DNA of 64,000 nt from Xanthostigma xanthostigma. Taxonomy: Eukaryota > Arthropoda > Insecta > Raphidioptera > Raphidiidae. Numbering within the stretch: position 1 is the first letter of the stretch; every line of letters begins with the position of its first letter. Below, piece by piece: positions 37,001 through 49,241 of the stretch. The notes below the pieces were generated by a model, which saw nothing but the letters and a program-made list of their open reading frames with translations, was not told the DNA's origin and did not search any database. The translations under genes were made by a program, and so were the position numbers. Location: assembly GCA_963575645.1 (NCBI GenBank), contig OY754471.1, forward strand, positions 48,672,820 through 48,736,819, written 5' to 3'.

Positions 37001-40000
37001 TAGAGCTGCGCCTGTGCTCATTAGATTCAGCGAGTCAAAATCTACCGGGTAACTTTAATATCGACCCGTTCTGGGAGACTTCGATTTTGAAAACGATTAT
37101 ACCATATTTTTTCATTAAAAAATGTGGTCGCATTTAATGAAAAAATATGGTATAATCGTTTCTAACTATAGAAAAAAAAATTTTTCCCTTTTATATACTT
37201 TAATACATTTTTCATCAAAATATTGTTTTTTACCATGCCAGATTCAATTTTTAAGCGCCGTGACATAAACAAATCAGCTTTTACAAGGGCCGTATCAAAA
37301 CACCACCTTAATTTTTTTCTGAAAGAAGGTTTGACATCTATTTTATGCATAAAAATTGGTCTGTCAGCGAAAAAATGTTTTTTACTATGACAGACTTCAT
37401 AAATAAAAAATTTATAACAAATGAAGTCTGACCAATTTATTAACAAAAATTGTCAGCCAGACCAATTTTTTCAAAGATGGTACATTATCAGGGCCCTCGC
37501 GCCCTATAGTGCGATGTGTGCGATGCACGCGGGCGGCACATTCAAGGGGCGGCAAATGGCCTGGTTGTGTTATGTTTTTTGTACTGTATAGAAAAAATAT
37601 ATAACTGATATTATATCAATTTTATTTACATACTCAAGCCTGCGTGAAAACTCTTACGAGTAGTTATTTATTTTTTAATGAAATTCGAATTAGAAATATT
37701 TCGCGCGCAATTTTCGATTCGATAGTTAATTCACATCAGCGCGTAGACAGGGCGCCCCTATCGGGAGACTCCCGCGTATGTTTATATCTTGAATTTTTCT
37801 GTCGATTCCTGCAAGAGTGCGAGTGAAGTAAAGTATTTTTTAATCAACAAATACTTTTTTACGTAAGACTTGTGCACCTGAATGATATAATTGATAATAT
37901 ATTCTTTCCCTCATGTGAGTGTAGTACGGAAAAAATTGCAAGTTAATTCCAGGGGATTCACATTCAGTCGTAATGGTATTTATGTTTTTATTAATTGCAC
38001 TGGTATTGATTTTTCCTAATTGATAAACTAATGATTATTTTGACTTAATGAATTCTCTCAGCTCAGCGGTGAAACTAAATTTTTCTCTCATTCATAAGTA
38101 CGACAGGAGAAGAACGCCGTGAAAAATCGCACGAGTAAACTGTTTTTGTAGAGAACAGTTTACTTCGCGGAGTGATTTTTTTTAACGTGAAGAGAGAATT
38201 TTTGAAATTCACTCTGTACGAGTGAATTTTCAAAATTCACTGTTTAATGTGTTTCATTTTAATTGAATATATTTCAGAATCAAATTTAGCTCTATGTTTC
38301 AATGATTGTGTTTCGTTTGAATTATTTTACATAACAATGTTTAAATAATTTTTTTTACAGTTTATTTAAATTTATAAGAAATAAAGTTTCTATTAAATTG
38401 CACTTACAGTATTAGTTATTTATGATTTTTAACGTTTTTCAATTTGATATATCGTCTAGTGAGTTTATCCCCAATAAGGGGCGTCAATTATGAACCCGCA
38501 CGCGGGCGGCGTGAGGCCTTACGAGGGCCCTGTACATTATTTACTACAAATTGTATAAATTTCAAGCAGGTGTTTTGGAAAGTAAAATCATGTTTTTTTT
38601 TAAATTCAAAAATTCATAAAAAATAACAATTAACAAATTTTTACTGGTCTGGCGGGCGTAACATGTTTCTGACATATTTTTCAGCCATTTTCACTTTATA
38701 ATTTTGAGTTCTTTGGGGTAACTTTTTGTGTCATGGGAGCTTAAACTATTATGAAAAAACAATTTTATACAATTAAAAGTTCAGGGATGTACAAAATAAA
38801 TATATTCGGTATACCAAAAAAAATTATGCTGAAAATTTTGAAAATATTGAAAAATAAGCATAAGGCGTTATTTTGTACGATCTATGAAAAATTAATTATT
38901 TAGTGCATCGAGTGCAAAACGCGATTTACTCTCTTGTGACTGTTACATCTGCTACGTTCGTGAAACAAACGTCTTTATTATGCCCTCGATGTACAATTAT
39001 CTAATTTATCAGCTGCGGTTATTGTTTTAGGAAGCAGAGTTTTTCTTAGGCGACGTGGCAATCAATCTAGAAAGAAGTAAAGCGGTGGAATTTTCATTTT
39101 TGACGTTGGCAGACAGTGGAGCTTTTGTCACGCATTCACCTGGCAGACTGAACGAAGCCCTGGCGCTAATTTTGCCGTTTCAATGGCAGGTATTAAAGCC
39201 ACGCTCGATTTTCAGTTTAAAATATGTATCTTTATTTTTGAAAGTTTCCAAGTATCAGAAAGTGTTCAGAGTCACAAAAAATGCAGATTTGCAAAACGCA
39301 AACATGAGGAGAATATTGTCATAAAACAAATATGCCTAAAATTAAATAGTGATTTTCAAATAAATATCCATTGAAATGATATTCTTCTAGCCTTGGTTTA
39401 GATGACTTGTTCTAGAAAAAATCAGTCTGAATCGATTAAACGCACCTCAGAAATGTGCATCCCTAATATACTCCAGAAATTATGAATCTTAAAAGAATCA
39501 TTTTTTTTATATAATATAGGTATGGCCACCAGTCATTGCCACGTTGGTCCTATCCGGTCCCGTACTCTTCGCAGTAATCGCTTTGCCCGGAACTTGGCGG
39601 CAGAAAACACGCAACACTCTCGGATCGCGCCTGAAACTATTTCTGGACTGTGTTTGGTTTACGATTTCCGTTTTTCTTCGTCAGTGTAAGTCGACCTCGC
39701 ATATTCAAAAACAACAAAAAACGGGCGTTAATCTCATACACGTCTGAAGGCGAAACATTTGAAACCAAGCAAACACTAAACAGAAAGGGGCGTGTCACTT
39801 GTACCTACACTGCCGCCCTGTTAATCGGCATATTTCCAAATGTTGTTTAATTCACAATAATTCCTAAACGTAAAAAGAGTTAAGTTAAAATCATATACTT
39901 TTATTCTATACTGAGCATAGGAATAAAATCGCAATCGAACTATTAGGGTGCAAACATATATTTCTGTCTTTTTTTACGCAGTAAGCACTGGCTTATCCAG

Positions 40001-43000
40001 AAGGGCAAAACCAGCACGGGGGACCCGGCTTAAGAAATTTCTAATTTGCCCCCTCCTGGGCCAAAAGCTGGGTGCGCCCATGTTAACGTCATAGAAAAAG
40101 ACAAAGTTTTTGAAACAGAGATACTTTATTCAGATTGAATGCAAGTACATCAACCAATCCTATCATCGGAGAAATCAGGGAATTACATCGAAGAAGGAAA
40201 CGCAGATATATTTTCGATACGCTTTGTTGCGTTCACTCACCGCACATTGAGTAGATAGGCAATGATTCATATATTTAATTAATAGATATACGGTTAAAAT
40301 TAATGTTACGTCTGAAATTAACTTGAGTAAAGCCGGGGTTTATTTTCGAAGATAATGAGCTCAGCTATCGAGCGTGCAATTATAAAATCTGTAATTGATT
40401 TACAGCTGGGAAAGAACCGAGCCACAGTCACAAAGCACGTCTTTTCATGATCGTCCTTTCGATTGCCGTGACCTACGTGATCGGGGACATGTATTCAGCC
40501 AACCTGACATCTCTTCTTGCTCGTCCCGGCAGAGGTGAAATATTCAAGACACCCAAAAATCTGCACTGTCTGGCTACGTTTTAAAAACAAACAAGTTCAA
40601 AGTTTCAACCTCGTTGTGATCAGACATCGTAATTTTGATAAATCAAATTGTATTGTTTTTAAAGTGAAACTTTTATTCTATCGCCCCGAATTTTTCTGGC
40701 CGTCTGTTGCATGTCGCATTACAGGCGGCCGCGGAGTAGGGGTAAAGTGAAAGGCGTTCGGTGTAGGCGCTCGGTAGAGCAGCCAAGGCCAATATGGCGG
40801 CGCCCATGGTTAGCATCAGCTGACCGTGTAGTATGTATAACGCATAGTCAGTCTGTCATGCGGGCAAGTGCTGTACAGTGTTTACATGTTTTTATTCGTG
40901 TATTCATGTGAATATTGTTGTTTATAATTAATCGTGATGGATAAGTGTCTACAATCCAGCGCCTACAATCCAATAAAAGTTTCACTTGCGTCGTGGTTTC
41001 TTAAAGCCACACAACTGTTTTTATTTATTCATTTTTGTTAATAAATATTAGTAATGAAAGTATTTGAAATAAAAAACTGTCTCGATGAATAGATTTTGAG
41101 TTGAAAAATGTCCGTCAGAATTGAATTAGCGGCGAGACGAAATTCGTCTCGTTACCGATTCCAAAATAAGATCGAGAATAATAATTTAATAGATAATATT
41201 ATTATAATTAATTGTAGAGAAGCCGATTAGCACTTTGTCTCAATTGGAGAAAGCAATGCGGGACCAGGGCTACGAGCTGTATGTTGAAAGACACAGTTCT
41301 TCGTACACGATGCTTGAGGTACGTTGAACCGCAAATTTCGTACTGCGTTTCCCACACCATAATATATTTATAGTTTTCGAGACTTGTTTTACATTCTCGC
41401 TCACTGCTCATCCCTATTTTGTATTAGCGTAATAATATATAGTCTGTGTCACTTGGGAAGAAGTGTAATTTCTCAAAGAGTGGAATAATATATAGCGGTC
41501 CCGCCCGGTTTCACCCACGTGCAAAAGAACGAATGGGGGGAGGCACATGGGTACGCACGTTCATCTTAGTTTATACCGGGATGAATGTTGTGTCCAAATT
41601 TCATGATGATCGGAGTTACCGTCCAAAAGTTTTTGTCGGACGGACAAATTTTGAGTTACATTTTGCAATATTTTTCATTGATGCTCCGCTCCTATTAGTC
41701 GTAGCGTGATATTATATAGCCTATGCCCTATAGCCTTCCTCGATAAATGGGCTATCCAACAAAAAAATGTTTTTTCAATTCGAACCAGTAGTTCCTGAGA
41801 TTAGCGCGTTCAACCAAACAAACAAACAAACAAACTCTTCAGCTTTATATATATTAACTAGCGGCCCGGTTCGGCTTCGCTCGAATTAGTAGATTTCCAC
41901 CGTTGCAAAGTTGGTCTCCACGAAAAGCGTTTTTATTTTAACGCGATAATATATATACAGGGTGTTTGGAAGCTGGGTGCAAAGCCTTAAGGGGGTGTTA
42001 GTATAGACTATAGACCATATAGAACATTTTGAGCCATATTTGTCCTAACCAAAGTCTGATAATTTTTTTTTTAGGGAACTTTTACGATTTTAGTACCAAA
42101 ATCCCAAAATTTTCCAATTAAGTGCTAATAACGCAAAGTTTAAGTGGAAATGTTTATTTTTTTTAATGTACTTTATTAGCCTAATGTGTGTTTAATGGTA
42201 TCAAATAAATTTAAAGCACCGTTTTTACTAAAAAAATAACTTTCAGACTATTTAAACCTAACAGAAAAAAATGTCAAAGAAAAAGATGGATTTTATTGAC
42301 ATTTAAAAAAATAAATAAAATAGCTACAGGTGTTCAGACAATTTTAAAAACATGCTGAGTTATTGTTCTTTCTGTTAAAGTATCATTTACCTGGATATCT
42401 TTACCATTTTTGAAGTTAGGGTGCCTGAACCAGTTAAGGGTAAGAAATTAAAAATTTCAAGAAAATCAAAACAAGCCTAATTTTGCTCAAATAACTTTAA
42501 ACTGATGTCTAAAACCATATCCGAGATTATTTTTTAGTCTACTGTGTAATAATAATAAACTTACCCGAACAAAAATGTAAAGAGGAGCCTTACAGAACTA
42601 AAATCGTAAAAGTTCCCTAAAAATAAATATCAGACTTTGGTTAGGACAAATATGGCTCAAACTGTTCTATATGGTCTATACTAACACCCCATTAAGGCTT
42701 TGCACCCAGCTTCCAAACACCCTGTATATATATATTCGAGCACTCCGGCTTCGCCGTCGTGCTCGATACCTTAACCTCAGCAACACGTGGTGGTTATGCT
42801 ATTGAATTGTAGCTTATATGAAACGTTGCGCCATCTATTGATTATTCACTCAATCCAGTCAACAGGTATCGCCATCTGTTAGAATCCTTTGGAGCTGAGC
42901 ACTCCGGCTGCGCCGTCGTGCTCGATACCTTAACCTCAGCAACACGTGGTGGTAATGCTATTGCATTGTAGCTTATATGAAACGTTGCGCCATCTATTGA

Positions 43001-46000
43001 ATATTCACTCAATCCAGTCAACAGATAATTATGACTGTCAAGGAATAGACAAATAATTTGCAATAAAATAATATTGCGACTATAAATTGAAATGTAAGCT
43101 ATCCTATCTTTCAAGTTGGGTCGAATTGCACACGGTGTGCAAATCAAATTTAAAATCGGTTCAGTAGTTTAGGAGTTCATCGCGGACAAACATGTGACAC
43201 GTAATTTTTATATATAAAGATATAGATTTTTATTTTCCAGAATGGAACGGGCGTTTACGCTTGCTTGTGGAATTTGATGAAGAAACAGCGACATTCGTTG
43301 ATCGATTCGGTCGAAATGGGCGTGAAAATGGTTCGAAATTCGAAAAATCGAGCGGTGATCGCAGGTCGCGAAACGCTTTATTTCGACACGAGGCGATTCG
43401 GCGCCGGAAATTTCTATCTGAGCGAAAAACTGTACACGGGATATTCGGCAATCGCATTCCAATATGGCTGTCCGTACATAGAAAATTTTAACAAGATGTA
43501 CGCTACTTACTGTATTATAGAACCGACAGGGCATAATATGAACTAAGCGGTTGGAGACAAAATAATGTGTCTGAGAGAGATAGATACAGTTCAAACATGA
43601 CTGACAGTTATTTTGTTACTCAATTTAAACATATAGTACGCGCCACGGATCTAAAAGGTTCGGAAGTTAGTCACAAACAGCGTCGCAAAGGCACATTTTA
43701 GAGCCGTTGATACTCTCACCACCTACCAGCTACCTGCACGGAACGTGCGCTCGTCGGTGATTGGCCGTGATTTCTCGTTGCATTTGTCACTTGTCGCTTT
43801 CCTGCTTTAAAGTACAGTCGAGTACGCTATTGTCAAGTTGTTATTGCTATTTTAGTGTTGTTGAGTTGCGAGTTTGTAGTTTTTCAACAGACTGTACAAG
43901 CACAAGCCTGCATTCGTACTATACTTGTGTACATTGAAATGATTCTCCTTAACTCTACCCATCATAACAGGAAATAAAAACTATCCACGGTACTGTATTT
44001 ATCGCTAAAGATGCGTGACTTATTTTTATAGATTAACAAAATTGTTCGAAGGCGGCATTTTAACAAAAATGACTGTCGAGGAATACGAAAAATTGGGAGA
44101 ATTACAACACGTGGTCGACGTAGAAACAGGCGGCGGTGCCGGAACAGAAGGGGTGCCTCCGGGCGTTGAAAGCAAAGAGTCTATCGCCACTGCCGCTGAA
44201 GAGGAGCAAAAATCCAAACCGATCAGTCTTTCGATGCTCCAAGGAGCCTTTTACATTCTACTCATAGGTTATATTCTTTCAGGTAAGCTATATAAATAAA
44301 CGAAAAGATCGCGTGCAATCAGTCGGACTAAATTACAAGTTTACGAATAAAATAGATAGGTAAAGTTGCGTAAAATAAAATTATGGACCAATTTTTCAGA
44401 CAATATATTAACAAAAATTATTAATAATACATTAACGTTTCGATCCGGATTTGGATCTTCTTCAGAACGGATCTAAAAATATAAAAAAATAATTAATAAT
44501 TAGTTTCTAGTTATTTTTAATGCAATTCGTGATAGACTTTTTTAAAATATAAATATTGAAAAAATAATAACAATGTTTTATTACGTAGTCATGGAAATAA
44601 TTTGAGCACCTATAAAGAAAGAAAAATTATTAAAAACAAATTATTTCAAAATAATATTATTTATATATTGATATTATTGATTAAAATAAAATAAACCCAG
44701 TCGTACCACCATTTTCATAATAAATCCTAGTCTAACCGCCTGAAAATACGACGCAGCCCATACAATTAGAAATGTGTATTTGCTCAAAATTGAACTGTCG
44801 AACATTTTGAAAATTAAGTGAAAATCGACCAATTAATGTAACCAAACTGCATTTTATTCAGTCGTGTCTTGATTATTAATTTAAAAAAATCTAATTTGCG
44901 ACGCGTTTTTGTATTAATTTCACAGTCCGTATATACAGTTACTTATTTTTAATATATAGCGTGGGCGGTATCGACGTCTGCCTTTAGAAAAACTTTTTTA
45001 AAATTTCAGCTAATATTAGTAGCACAAAGTGAAAATTCAGTGACCCATATTCTGATTGAATTTCACACGTTTTGAACATTTATAAGAATCTGACCTATAA
45101 ATCCGTAACCGGCACCGTGTGCCTACTGCCTACAAATTATATTAACTAGGATTTGTGTCCTGATCTGGACGACGATTCTGTAGGAATTAACGTAAATTAT
45201 CTTCTTGCACACTACCTCTATAAAATATCACATAGCGCACGAGTGCGGTAAAGAAAAACAAAAATCACTGTCAATTATTTTTTTTTTATAATCTGTTAGA
45301 AGTGACTTTTTAAAAAATGCGTGTATAAAATATAATATGTCTCGCGCGTCACGTGACTAGCAAAACTTGCTAGTACTTGTTTCAAACGCAATGTGACACC
45401 GCGTCGAAATATAGATCGTCACGACATTAAATACCTATACAATATATTATATTATAATATCTATTATATGATAAATGTTTTCATACATATTTTCAGTTTA
45501 TTATTTTTTTTTTAATAATAAATTAAACATCTTACAGCTCTCGAGTTGGAACCTGGGAAATGGGGGCTTGTAATCATTTCTTTTACATTAAATAAATAAT
45601 TTTCTCGACTCACCGATTGTTTCTTCCAAACGCAGCCGTCAATATCACGCACTTTTCACCACTAAATCTGCAGTCAAAACAAAATAAAAAACAATTACCA
45701 AAAATAAATCATTTAAAATGGACGCTAACGTTATGGTGGCAATAAGCATTTATTTCGATAATTTGTTTCACTTTTTTTATTTCTCCAACAAATGTTTAAG
45801 TTTTGAACGCGTGTCACGAATTTCGAAAAATATATTTTGTTACACCAGCAAGTTTAAGCAACTCGAATTTGGCTATCAACTTTTTCAACAAAAACAAAAT
45901 AATCGCCTCTATATTATGTTATCAAGACGTGTCGTTGTTACCTTGCTGACGTCACAATATATTAATTCTATGGTTATTTATTACACAGCGTGACGTCACA

Positions 46001-46632
46001 AGAAACAATACAAGGGCAGTATCAATAATTGAACAATAATAGCGTGTTTTCCATATAAGGTTCCCAGATCCTGAAAATTATTATTATCCGTTTGTCGTTG
46101 CTTTTGAAAGAGACGGGACTGTTGGTCTCGAATGTTTGTATTCACTTCCGATTGATATCTCGGGAACAGTCAGGGCAAATGCCATTATATTGTTGAAATC
46201 AGAATTTGATCGAGGTCTGTAAAAAAACGGGGAAGGTGCCATGACGTCGTTCTGGAAAGAGATCGAGCTAAAAAAAGATGCGCGTTTTAAAAAACAAGGT
46301 TGACCTGTCCGACGATTTTGGTCGTATAGATGATATGGAATTTTTTATATGGATTGTTGCATAGTAATTCATAGATGAGAGATCCTACAGTTCATTAAAC
46401 TGTTAAATTCGTTTTATTTTCAGCTGTTTGCTTGATTTTGGAGCTGAGCGTTAAGAAATATAAAGGGAAGTACGACGGAAGACGTGAAAAATGTCGGAAG
46501 CTAAACAAATTGTTCGGCAGGTGCCAGACGTTGGTCGAAACTCGATACTGGCAAGTTTACGACTGGGCAATGGATAAATTGCATCAAATAATTGTTGAAG
46601 AGTCACTTTCTTCTCTTGAATATATCGAATAG
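31098..46632 (+). CDS. Ir40a: Ionotropic receptor, IR40a-like
   Basis: Variant ionotropic glutamate receptor subunit. In flies IR40a works with IR25a and IR93a in sensory neurons for dry air. Exons: 31098-31170, 31854-31976, 32690-32874, 33024-33160, 35980-36145, 36274-36383, 36615-36708, 39031-39189, 39520-39685, 40406-40534, 41218-41318, 43241-43497, 44032-44282, 46424-46632. All have GT/AG borders and phases join into 719 residues, close to fly IR40a. A signal peptide (about residues 1-22) is followed by an amino-terminal region, then ligand-binding lobe S1 (KVPVVHKPPWHFV, about 250-350), M1 (VIATLVLSGPVLFAVIALP, from 354), a pore loop, M2 with YVIGDMYSANLTSLLARPGR, lobe S2 (LYFDTRRFGAGNFYLSEKLY) and M3 (MLQGAFYILLIGYILS, about 635-659). 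MYSANLTSLL stands where iGluRs have SYTANLAAF. An acidic Gly-rich linker of about 45 residues precedes M3, and the tail is about 60 residues. IR40a is favoured over IR68a, IR21a or IR93a on the M2 signature, from memory. Confidence 0.88.
31478..31803. mobile_element. pogo/Tigger-like MITE
   Basis: Terminal repeats CAGTAGAACGCCGATTATCC and its imperfect complement CGGCGTTCTACTG are flanked by TA on both sides (31476-31477 and 31804-31805). This is the pattern of pogo/Tigger elements of the Tc1-mariner group. At 326 bp there is no transposase. It lies in intron 1 of the IR40a-like gene. Confidence 0.85.
32384..32464 (+). pseudogene. tRNA-like sequence with enlarged anticodon loop
   Basis: The sequence has a 7-bp acceptor stem (GATCCGT with ACGGGTT, including wobble pairs), an intact D arm (GCTC/GAGC) and a perfect T arm around GGTTCGAATCC, followed by T runs that could end Pol III transcription. 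The anticodon region CTTTTAA suggests Lys(TTT). However, an extra GCAAT-like insertion leaves a 12-nt loop and a bulged stem, so it is more likely a tRNA pseudogene or SINE head than a working tRNA. It sits in the second intron of the IR40a-like gene, sense orientation. Confidence 0.6.
33733..34635. mobile_element. 903-bp element with AAGGACGTAGTC termini
   Basis: The left end AAGGACGTAGTCTGGTGTTC and the right end GAACATAGGACTACGTCCTT form imperfect terminal inverted repeats of about 23 bp. The interior is AT-rich and has no transposase frame. Target duplications are unclear. It lies in intron 4 of the IR40a-like gene. Confidence 0.7.
36895..37045. repeat. Imperfect hairpin repeat in an IR40a intron
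   Basis: Inverted copies around GAATGAGCACAAGCGCAG (36898 on) and CTGCGCCTGTGCTCATTAGA (37008 on) pair into a hairpin. Its inner CTGGTTTCGAAGTTATGA segment also occurs at about 30690, so the repeat is dispersed. Confidence 0.55.
37092..37160. repeat. Perfect 25-bp hairpin
   Basis: AACGATTATACCATATTTTT at 37092 and its perfect complement ending at 37160 form 25-bp arms around a loop of about 19 nt. It lies in the IR40a-like intron after exon 7. It could be a small foldback element. Confidence 0.75.
40720..40980. promoter_or_regulatory. GC-rich, promoter-like island in an IR40a intron
   Basis: This intronic stretch is far more GC-rich than its surroundings. It includes GCGGCCGCGG and CCAATATGGCGGCGCCCATG, a strong YY1-type motif. 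An ATG follows at about 40937 but opens no recognisable gene. It could be an alternative promoter, or the 5' end of a truncated retroelement. Confidence 0.3.
41490..41870 (+). repeat. Dispersed repeat family, copy A
   Basis: Starts near AGCGGTCCCGCCCGGTTTCA and ends in CAAACAAACAAAC, TTTATATATATTAACTAG. Copies lie at 60540-60872 (+) and, inverted and interrupted, at 48466-49241. The shared core includes TGTCCAAATTTCATGATGAT and TATATAGCCTATAGCCTTCC. The simple-sequence end suggests a non-LTR-derived or SINE-like element; no coding part is present. Confidence 0.75.
41958..42724. mobile_element. TA-flanked MITE with CAGGGTGTTTGG termini
   Basis: Terminal inverted repeats of about 140 bp begin CAGGGTGTTTGGAAGCTGGG and end with the complement CACCCTG. 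Both are bordered by TA in AT repeats, as for Tc1/mariner-type insertion. Interior arms include TGTCCTAACCAAAGTCTGAT and its complement. At 767 bp it is non-coding. It lies in the IR40a intron before the exon at 43241. Confidence 0.88.
42735..43060. repeat. Two-copy 160-bp tandem duplication
   Basis: Two units begin at about 42737 and 42897. Each starts with GAGCACTCCGGCT followed by CGCCGTCGTGCTCGATACC and carries AACCTCAGCAACACGTGGTG and GAAACGTTGCGCCATCTATT. The first 30 bases can fold back on themselves. The same leading motif appears inverted at about 14658. Confidence 0.85.
44386..44490. repeat. Fragment of the 13749-13976 hairpin family
   Basis: GGACCAATTTTTCAGACAAT and GTTTCGATCCGGATTTGGAT match one arm and the loop of the hairpin at 13749-13976. 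It contains CTGAAGA...GAAAC on the minus strand (44437-44465). Confidence 0.65.
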
Positions 46633-46733
46633 ACTATAGGAAAGTGATTGATTAGTGATCACTATCACTGATCACAGACCTAATTACACTAGAAAGTAAA
46701 TACAACTTCTGATTATGCGTTTTTGATTCACAC

Positions 46734-46739
46734 ATTAAA
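46734..46739 (+). terminator. Candidate polyadenylation signal for the IR40a-like gene
   Basis: ATTAAA, a common variant signal, lies about 100 bases after the stop codon. It is the first candidate downstream. Confidence 0.35.
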
Positions 46740-48465
46740 ACCTATCTTAAATATTTCTCTAGTTTTATTTCTATCGGACGTCTGTTTTTTCAAAGCCAAA
46801 ACGAACGATTATAATTTTAGGAGTCTTATGCATGTGGGGTATGTTCCCTGCTAGAGACCAAATTCGTGGGCCGATTTTGATAAATGAGGTGTCGTTGGAC
46901 ACGTCTCGAGTGTTATAGGCTATAAAAAAATCCAATATGGCGTTCATTGCCCGCCACATTGTCTCGGATGACATAAAAATAGTAATGACCTGAGTTTTTT
47001 TTTAATTTGTTTTATTTATTATTATCCATCTGAGGAACGACTGGACGGATTTTCACAAATGGAGTGACGATGATTCGCTATAATATCACGAGTGACACTA
47101 GGTACCTATATGACGTCAAGTAAAATTCAACATGGCGGACTTTAGACATCATATTGTCGAAATGAAAAAAATAAAATCTAAACCATCTGTATGCGGTATC
47201 AATTATTAAAAAAGCCTCGCAAAAATATTCCAAATTAATCAGTTTTTTTTTATAATAAACGTTAAATTTATGTAAAGCAGTTTTCAATAAATGACTAGCG
47301 TTTAATATCAACTTAACTGACGATGTTTCTTTTTTAATTAGTTTGATGTGAATAACAATATGTATGTAAATAAAAAATGTATCTCCTTATTAATGATTGG
47401 CAAGTTTCGTATCTAAAGTGCTTTAATTACCTACTTTCCACATGTTCACATCCCGTTTCGATTGTGTGTAAACTTACAGCTTCGACTGTACTGATGAACA
47501 TCTGAAAATAGCATATCCCTCAAAATATGTTTAGTAATCTGTGTTTATAGTCGTTGGACAGTTTCGACGTATGGAGAAATTTCGAAATAAATATCGATTC
47601 TTTTGCAATATTAAGAGTTAGATGATACAAAAAAACAATATAAAAGACTTATTAAGTTATTATGGATGATAGTTTTATGATATTATGTATAAATATACAC
47701 ATAAATAAATCGCAGACTGCAAAATAAACGTATATACACGCCATGAGAAACTGGTCACTAAGAAAATGATTCAAGGCTATTTCATATCTGATCGCAATAT
47801 CTGTGGCCGCAAAAACAAAGTGGTTTACGTTAAATTTTTGGTCATTTTAAGGTTCCGTACCTCGGAATGAATAAAAAAAACGGAATCTTTATATAGGATC
47901 ACTTTGTCCGTCCTTTAGGAACCTTTTTCTCAAGAACGGCTACAGGTATCGAATATTGAGATCTTTGCATAGTTCTGTAAAAAATGCAAGCTTCCAAACT
48001 CGATGCAAATATCGAGTACTTTGATATAGACTTACATCCAAACCTGTGGGGTACTTCCCGTTAACCTAGAATCTTGAAGTTTGATACGAAAGAAGGTCCC
48101 ATGGCATAAGTAAAAGAAAAAAATCATTAATTTCTAATTCGACGTGGAATTATTCAGCTATCACAACCAAATTTTGATCTGCAGATTTGTAAGAACCAAC
48201 ATTCATTTTGCTGATTGCAGTTTTTGGAGTCATTAATTCAAAGGAAAATAATTATATGATTGTACGGAATCCTCGGTGCGCGTCACCTACATTTGAGTGA
48301 GTGGGGATAATTTGTTTATTATTACTCTACAGAAAAATTCGGAGCGCTTTATTCGACACGCCAGATATCATGCTTTAGGTTTCCCTGAGAGGTTAGATGA
48401 AATCATGAAACCCAATTCAAACTCAAGCATGTTAAAAAAGAGTGTTCAGAACTGTTTCTTTATCT

Positions 48466-49241
48466 ATACTAATATATAAAGCAGAAGAGTTTGTTTGTTT
48501 GTTTGAACGCGCTAATCTCAAAAACTACTGGTTCGAATTGAAAAAATTTTTTTTGTTGGATAGCCCATTTATCGAGGAAGGCTATAGGCTATATAATATC
48601 ACGCTACGACTAATAGGAGTGGAAAATCAATGAAAAATGTTGCAGAACATTTTTCACCATATATACTTATATTCAGGTGAAATGCACTAACTGAATATCC
48701 CAGTATTAGTGGCGCACGTACAGTAGCTCGATTAGCTCAGTCGGTAGAGTGCGCGACACTTAATCTCAGGGTCGGGGGTTCGAGTCCCACATTGGTCGAA
48801 TATGTTTTTAAAGTTTTTTTTTTTTATTTTCTAAATTGCAGCTTTCTTCTAGGGCTATCATTTAAATTTATTTTAGTTTTATTTACGACTAATTAAAATT
48901 AAATAAATCTAAATAATAGCTCATTTGAAAACTATTACAGTACCTATATATAAAAATATGTTTTCCTACAGTATATCAATTAAATATTTATTATATTTTA
49001 TTAATTATACAGTAATTATTGATTTAAAAAAAAATATTTATTACTTAAAAAAAATATTTTCATCAAAATTGGAGGTTTGAGTTTAAAATAAGTAATAAAG
49101 CAGGGAACTGCCGAAAACTGCAAAAAATTTGGACCCAACATTCATCTCGGTAAACTAAGATGAATGTGCGTACTCATGTCCCTCCCTTCCCCATTCGTTC
49201 TTTTGCACCCGGGTGAAACCAGACGGGACCGCTAGTAATAA
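48466..49241 (-). repeat. Dispersed repeat family, copy C, interrupted
   Basis: Reverse-oriented copy of the 41490-41870 family. Its ends are at 48466-48650 and about 49110-49241. The intervening stretch of about 460 bp is an insertion that contains the tRNA-Lys-like sequence. Confidence 0.7.
48726..48798 (+). pseudogene. tRNA-Lys(CTT)-like pseudogene
   Basis: Acceptor-like ends GCTCGAT and ATTGGTC pair at six of seven positions. The D arm (GCTC...GAGT) and a T arm around GGTTCGAGTCC are present. The loop CACTTAA would give anticodon CTT. The anticodon stem has two mismatches, and long T runs follow. This looks like a decayed tRNA or SINE head inserted in a repeat, not a functional tRNA. Confidence 0.55.

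Larger units (their letters stand above)
36709..39030. other. Large IR40a intron (intron 7), repeat fragments
   Basis: Besides the two hairpins, this 2.3-kb intron contains short foldbacks near 38135-38165 (AGTAAACTGTT against AACAGTTTACT) and a GC-rich fragment near 37490-37560 that looks like a decayed transposon piece. No gene is seen inside it. Confidence 0.45.

Noticed and set aside
43498..43546. Reading through the IR40a donor at 43497 to a downstream stop
   Set aside because: It would remove the S2 end and M3; the GT donor with the exon at 44032 restores the conserved FEGGILTKMT region.
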